A DNA stretch of 64,000 nt from Paenibacillus sp. PL2-23. GTDB lineage: Bacteria > Bacillota > Bacilli > Paenibacillales > Paenibacillaceae. Positions 61,300-64,000 of the stretch are shown here, piece after piece (positions within the stretch are counted from its first letter, which is position 1; every line of letters starts with the position of its first letter). The translations under genes were made by a program, and so were the position numbers. The DNA is taken from the NCBI RefSeq assembly GCF_040834005.1, contig NZ_CP162129.1:3868001-3932000 (forward strand), given 5' to 3'. The notes under the pieces are model-generated. The model was not told where the DNA came from. It searched no databases and worked only from the letters and a program-made list of their open reading frames with translations.

Positions 61300-61916
61300 T
61301 ACGAACCAACCCCTTCCTGGTTGCGGGCCGAACCTTCGAACACGGGCATTGTTAGATGTGCTCCGTTGCTTACACCGTCCGAGGTGACCACTTTTTTAAT
61401 CGTCATAAACAATATTTTCAAATCCAACAGGAAGCTTTGATTCTCCACATACCAGACGTCCCTCAGGAATCGATCCTCCCAGGACACGGCATTCCTGCCA
61501 TTAACCTGCGCCCAGCCCGTGATGCCGGGTCTTACCTGATGCCGCTTCGCTTGCTCTTCTGTGTAGAGCCGCAGATAATCCATTAATAGAGGACGAGGGC
61601 CGACAAGACTAATATCGCCTCGAATGACATTGAACAGCTGTGGAAGCTCATCGAGACTGGTCTTGCGAAGCCACATACCGAAGGGAGTAAGCCGAAGCTG
61701 ATCAGACAGCAGCTCCCCGCTTGCGTCGCGCTCATCGGTCATCGTACGGAATTTGTACAAGTAGAAGGGGACCCCATGAAGGCCAGGCCTCTGCTGCTTG
61801 AAGAGAACGGGAGTTCCCAGCTTAAGACTCACCAGGAGATACACAATGATGATAATCGGAGATGTCAGAATAAGCAGAAGTAATGCGACAGTTACATCAA
61901 ACAAACGTTTCAGCAT
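61299..61916 (-). CDS. epsL: Undecaprenyl-phosphate sugar phosphotransferase, EpsL-like
   Basis: 205 residues from ATG 61916 (GGAGAGG 6 nt upstream). One membrane helix at the N-terminus ([26 protein letters not shown]) is followed by the sugar-transferase domain: [48 protein letters not shown] and [14 protein letters not shown]. It begins each lipid-linked unit by transferring sugar-phosphate from a UDP sugar to undecaprenyl phosphate. It forms an operon with EpsN, sharing a base at the junction. Confidence 0.93.
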   Translation of the reverse strand: MLKRLFDVTVALLLLILTSPIIIIVYLLVSLKLGTPVLFKQQRPGLHGVPFYLYKFRTMTDERDASGELLSDQLRLTPFGMWLRKTSLDELPQLFNVIRGDISLVGPRPLLMDYLRLYTEEQAKRHQVRPGITGWAQVNGRNAVSWEDRFLRDVWYVENQSFLLDLKILFMTIKKVVTSDGVSNGAHLTMPVFEGSARNQEGVGS

Positions 61917-61955
61917 AATTTCCTCTCCCATATCCTCTATTTATCTATAAATGGC

Positions 61956-62696
61956 TTAAGAATGTGGTGCAAGCAGCTTGCGCATGGTGGCAATCACCTT
62001 CGGTCCAACGACTCTGCTGGCCGCTCTCTTCACATTGCTTTTCATTCGCACATGCAGAGGCAGCCACGACTGGGCAAAGTGATGGATCGTATAGCTTTCG
62101 CTCGTAATATAATTGCCGCCGTTAATGTAATCGTATGGACTAAAATATTGCCTTGGATAAAACATGACCCCGCTGCTGAGCATCTGCTGCTGGCCATTTA
62201 ATACAAGCCCCTCGCTCTCGCACAATCGGGATATCACGGCCGTATTGGTTGTTGTATCATATGTGCCATCCAGCCTCTTGAATGCCCGGCCCTCGTAATC
62301 CTTCAACAGCATAGCGATCCATGGATGCTGGGGCATCGCTCCCATCGTCCCGGATTGAAGAAACTGTTCGTCCTCGAACCCTGTGAATGCCTCATGCTGC
62401 AGCAAAGGATTTAACGATCTCAGCACCTCTACATCGGTATCCATATAGATTCCACCGTGATGATACAACGCATGAAGCCTGACATAATCGCTGACGAAAG
62501 CAAATTTGCGCGCTGCATAGGCCTCGCTGACATACCTGCTGCAGCTAATATCGAAGTTATCCTCGTTCCATTCCATGAGCTCATAATCCGGCAGATGCCT
62601 GCTCCAGCTCTTGATGCAATTCACCATCAGCTTCGGCTTCTCTCCCCTGCCGAACCAGCAATAGTGGATGATCCTTGGAATCTTATCCTGCGACAT
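61956..62696 (-). CDS. Capsular-type glycosyltransferase with DXD motif (GT32-like)
   Basis: 246 residues from ATG 62696 (AGGGGGAG 8 nt upstream). Family markers are IPRIIHYCWFGRGEKPKLM, the SWSRHLPDYELMEWNEDNF stretch, AARKFAFVSDYVRLHALYHHGGIYMDTDVEVLRSL (with the DTD metal-binding motif), then GPKV. It is a small retaining glycosyltransferase of the kind found in capsule and EPS loci. It lies between the polymerase and EpsL genes on the same strand. Confidence 0.9.
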   Translation of the reverse strand: MSQDKIPRIIHYCWFGRGEKPKLMVNCIKSWSRHLPDYELMEWNEDNFDISCSRYVSEAYAARKFAFVSDYVRLHALYHHGGIYMDTDVEVLRSLNPLLQHEAFTGFEDEQFLQSGTMGAMPQHPWIAMLLKDYEGRAFKRLDGTYDTTTNTAVISRLCESEGLVLNGQQQMLSSGVMFYPRQYFSPYDYINGGNYITSESYTIHHFAQSWLPLHVRMKSNVKRAASRVVGPKVIATMRKLLAPHS

Positions 62697-62726
62697 CCAT
62701 GCTCTCCCCCTCAATACATGTCATGC

Positions 62727-63803
62727 TTAGAATGGCCATTTGATGTAATCGCTGCTGTAGCGAATATCTAAAATAATGACGTTTTCGTAAAAGAAATATA
62801 GAAAGTAAAAGCAAATAAATATTAAGTAAACAAATCGCTGATCCTTTTCCCGAAATAACTTCACAATCCAGCCCATGAGAACAAGCTGATAAAGAGTAAA
62901 ATAAATGCCCAGTCTTGCAAAAATCCAATTTTGTGTTGAAATGATCATAATAATGGCTCCGACTATCGATAGATTTACAAATACATCGCTTTGTGGGAAT
63001 ATCGCCTGCAGTTTCACTCGTCCCAAATAAGCGATTAGAATGGGGAGTGCATAGATGAGTACACGTAAAATATTTGCTCCGCCTTCTTGAAAGTTCTGGT
63101 ATTCAGCATATTGTGTGTTCTCAATAACGCTGAAAAGCATCGTAGAGAAGTAATTGAATCCCACAACTATTAATATAGAAATGCCTAACAGTATGGTTGA
63201 TGTTAAGGTCCATGCTTTCCGCCGTACCATAAAATAAATAGGTAGCAATATAAGTGCACTTTGATGGAAGAAAGAAGCGAAAATAACGACTGGAAAATAT
63301 ATTTTCCACTTACCTTCGACTAGCGCTTTTGTTGCTGCAAATACTATGGCAGCTGCTAAATATTGACGAATTCCGTTCATGGATACAATGAATGCGCCTG
63401 TCGTAATATATGCGAATAAGCTTAACTCTACCAACCTAGAGTATTGATAGAACACAATAATAATCAGTAAGTTGGTAAGAAATGCAGTTATGAAGATCAT
63501 GATTTGAGGATCATCACTCACTTGCTTCAACAGCATCTGGAACAAATTAAATCCAATATCGTCCTTCTGCAGAACTGCTGCCCAAGAAAAATCGTCTACA
63601 ACATAACTATGCATATATAGATAGGTGTCTCCGATGTTATTCCGCAAACCTGCCACAAGGACCAGACACAATGCCGCAAACGCAATATATATTTTGTTAG
63701 GAATTATCGGAAGTGGACCTCTCTCCGTTGCAATTGAAAAATATCTTGCCAATGCAGCATTCATAAAAACAACCAAAAGGGTGAACCATATCATCTCCAT
63801 CAT
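62727..63803 (-). CDS. EpsG-type polysaccharide polymerase (Wzy-like)
   Basis: 358 residues from ATG 63803 (AAAGGA 5 nt upstream); further Met codons follow. About ten or more hydrophobic segments are visible, e.g. MIWFTLLVVFMNAALARYF, YIAFAALCLVLVAGLR, IMIFITAFLTNLLIIIVFYQY, YLAAAIVFAATKALV, YFPVVIFASFFHQSALILLPIYFMV, ILLGISILIVVGFNYFS, LIYALPILIAYLG, NLSIVGAIIMIIS and VYLIFICFYFLYFF. The FASFFHQSALILLP and SMNGIRQYLA motifs mark the EpsG/Wzy family, which polymerises repeat units outside the membrane. Confidence 0.88.
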   Translation of the reverse strand: MMEMIWFTLLVVFMNAALARYFSIATERGPLPIIPNKIYIAFAALCLVLVAGLRNNIGDTYLYMHSYVVDDFSWAAVLQKDDIGFNLFQMLLKQVSDDPQIMIFITAFLTNLLIIIVFYQYSRLVELSLFAYITTGAFIVSMNGIRQYLAAAIVFAATKALVEGKWKIYFPVVIFASFFHQSALILLPIYFMVRRKAWTLTSTILLGISILIVVGFNYFSTMLFSVIENTQYAEYQNFQEGGANILRVLIYALPILIAYLGRVKLQAIFPQSDVFVNLSIVGAIIMIISTQNWIFARLGIYFTLYQLVLMGWIVKLFREKDQRFVYLIFICFYFLYFFYENVIILDIRYSSDYIKWPF

Positions 63804-63831
63804 TAAAGTCCTTTCCATCAAGTCCTCTTAG

Positions 63832-64000
63832 TTATCCGGACTTCATGACGGTATTTCTCTTGGTACGATTAATGTAAATATATAACAAGAGGCCAAGCGG
63901 CAATGCTGCCAATGTCGTCCATTTCCGAGGTGACTCCTGGATGAGTCTGCGGTTGCGAAGCATCAAGCTGCTTGAAACGTAATGAATAGCTTCACGATAA
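63832..64000 (-). CDS. C-terminal end of a gene cut by the window edge
   Basis: The last 55 codons of a leftward gene, ending at the TAA at 63832-63834. It reads YREAIHYVSSSLMLRNRRLI, then KWTTLAALPLGLLLYIYINRTK, so a membrane-proximal hydrophobic stretch near the C-terminus. It lies 29 bp before the polymerase start, consistent with the same operon. The remainder is outside the window; the family is not identifiable, perhaps a glycosyltransferase. Confidence 0.6.
   Translation of the reverse strand, partial: YREAIHYVSSSLMLRNRRLIQESPRKWTTLAALPLGLLLYIYINRTKRNTVMKSG

Overview
The window reads as a chromosomal segment of a spore-forming Firmicute of the Paenibacillus type. This rests on gene content (dnaE next to ytrH/ytrI, ytoI/ytpI, YheC/YheD coat-associated ATP-grasp genes, SLH protein, SinR/SinI-like pair, paeninodin-type lasso genes), strong Shine-Dalgarno sites and sigma-E-like promoters. 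Species was not determined. No rRNA, tRNA or CRISPR array was seen.

1-10.4 kb is conserved housekeeping DNA. On the minus strand are pyruvate kinase (cut by the window edge), acetyl-CoA carboxylase accA/accD, a small conserved protein, a PgpA-like protein and dnaE. On the plus strand are the sporulation pair ytrH/ytrI and ytpI, followed by convergent ytoI. 10.4-15.1 kb is an accessory, partly AT-rich and decaying patch: a 32-bp tandem duplication, an orphan XRE regulator, a 52-bp palindrome-bearing repeat, an IS1182-type transposase remnant, and a graveyard of polymorphic-toxin and immunity genes, some intact and some with frameshifts, stops or truncation.

15.2-22 kb is a sporulation-type operon of five tandem YheC/YheD-family ATP-grasp proteins plus a GNAT acetyltransferase, preceded by a sigma-E-like promoter. 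22-36.7 kb holds mixed core genes: HAD phosphatase, TspO/MBR protein, phosphatidylserine decarboxylase, AraC regulator, aminotransferase, EcsAB transporter, SLH protein, DEAD-box helicase, SDR, CheX, HRDC protein, DUF3055 protein and a dicarboxylate/cystine-type symporter.

36.8-42.8 kb is a complete lasso peptide operon transcribed leftward: cyclase, an unlisted 49-residue precursor, HprK-like kinase, B1 (PqqD/RRE), B2 (protease) and an ABC exporter. A SinR-like repressor and a SinI-like antagonist sit next to it in convergent orientation. 43.6-64 kb is a large extracellular polysaccharide region: galE, many glycosyltransferases, a pyruvyl transferase, a flippase, a polymerase, a GH88/105 hydrolase, an EpsL/EpsM/EpsN-like set, and a large collagen-repeat/beta-helix surface protein.

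The unifying observation is a regulatory one. Four promoters carry inverted GTTCNNT-type heptamers separated by 2 nt, resembling SinR operators, placed just downstream of the -10 element: the lasso operon, galE, the nucleotidyltransferase-led polysaccharide operon, and the EpsM-like gene. This suggests that the adjacent SinR/SinI-like switch co-controls a phosphorylated lasso peptide and the matrix polysaccharide. The nucleotidyltransferase at the head of the polysaccharide operon belongs to a family implicated in decorating phosphorylated lasso peptides, which may link the two systems.
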